In this document: positions 63,815-64,000 of the stretch, piece by piece
Position numbering within the stretch: position 1 is the first letter of the stretch
Layout of the letters: each line of letters begins with the position of its first letter
Source of the DNA: CAVRUD01 sp963849635
Lineage (GTDB): Bacteria; Chloroflexota; Chloroflexia; Thermomicrobiales; UBA6265
DNA: 64,000 nucleotides
Direction: 5' to 3'
Assembly (NCBI GenBank): GCA_963849635.1
Contig: CAWKIA010000022.1
Location: 1-64,000, forward strand
Translations under genes and position numbers: made by a program
Notes under the pieces: generated by a model
What the model saw: only the letters and a program-made list of their open reading frames with translations
Database searches by the model: none
What the model was told of the DNA's origin: nothing

Positions 63815-64000
63815 ATGCTTCAACACACTCAAACATATGACACGAATCAGCTTGCGACCGCGGTCGATCTGGTCAACACGTACGATCCCTGGTTCGATGA
63901 ACCCGAGGCGCTCAGGGATACCGCCGCGCTTGCCCGCTTCCTCGCCGCGCATGGGTACGGGCCAGAGATCGACGTCGACGATGGCGATCTGATCGAGGCG
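63815..64000 (+). CDS. CGNR/ABATE-type regulator, 3' truncated
   Basis: The first 62 codons are in the window and the rest is cut. LATAVDLVNTYDPWFDEPEA, then LRDTAALARFLAAHGYGP, matches the N-terminal ABATE domain of proteins that usually end in a CGNR zinc finger and act as stress or drug-response regulators. ATG 63815 has GGAG six bases upstream; ATG 63803 is in frame. It is divergent from the MFS gene. Confidence 0.7.
   Translation, partial: MLQHTQTYDTNQLATAVDLVNTYDPWFDEPEALRDTAALARFLAAHGYGPEIDVDDGDLIEA

Overview
This is a GC-rich chromosomal segment of about 64 kb. It most likely comes from a Chloroflexota bacterium of the Thermomicrobia/Sphaerobacter type. That placement is inference from gene content: several F420-type luciferase-like oxidoreductases, many enolase-superfamily sugar-acid dehydratases, CUT1 sugar importers with twin-arginine binding proteins, and heptamer-repeat intergenic DNA. 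No rRNA, tRNA or CRISPR array was seen. The window cuts genes at both ends.

Layout. 1-7.9 kb holds the end of a luciferase-like oxidoreductase, a methyltransferase, a secreted protein, a two-component system, a broken IS481-type element and a nitroreductase. 7.9-14.4 kb is a minus-strand operon of overlapping genes: ECF sigma factor, membrane protein, ABC ATPase, two paralogous permeases and a further membrane protein. 14.5-31.2 kb is a sugar-acid catabolic region with two CUT1 importers, three enolase-superfamily dehydratases, two Gfo/Idh/MocA oxidoreductases, an amidohydrolase, a TIM-barrel isomerase and an RraA-type aldolase. Many of these reading frames carry indels. 31.2-32.3 kb is a lower-GC, mostly non-coding stretch with three tiny Shine-Dalgarno-linked reading frames ending in Trp-Lys. 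32.3-35.1 kb has an HD-GYP membrane protein and an MFS transporter. 35.4-46 kb runs HAD, GntR, small protein, FucU/RbsD mutarotase, SDR, UxaA-type dehydratase, LutC, a LutB/LutA-like fusion, two small genes and a FAH hydrolase. 46-54.2 kb has a LuxR-type regulator, two trypsin-like proteases, a zinc-ribbon membrane protein and two ABC-2 exporters. 54.3-64 kb has three luciferase-like oxidoreductases, a ROK kinase, an NYN protein, a HhH DNA glycosylase, a RibD-like reductase, an MFS transporter and the start of a CGNR-type regulator.

How the genes may work together. Mutarotase, SDR, lactonase-type amidohydrolase, UxaA or enolase-type dehydratase, FAH-type diketo-acid hydrolase and Lut lactate oxidation match a non-phosphorylating oxidative route for L-fucose or a related 6-deoxysugar. 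Its products would be pyruvate and lactate. No importer ATPase is encoded near the two CUT1 systems, so they probably share one encoded elsewhere.

The most unusual features are four. (1) Three minigenes encode MLWK or MISWK behind strong ribosome binding sites, the last coupled by TAATG to a 28-codon frame. (2) Six intergenic elements have inverted arms of tandem heptamers, each with its own heptamer, and two also contain an inner inverted pair of a second repeat. (3) Three copies of a 117-129 bp palindrome-ended MITE-like repeat are present. (4) A MalF-MalG permease is fused in one polypeptide. The clustered frameshifts, at least ten between 15.9 and 19.2 kb, could be real decay or assembly error. 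The sequence alone cannot decide.
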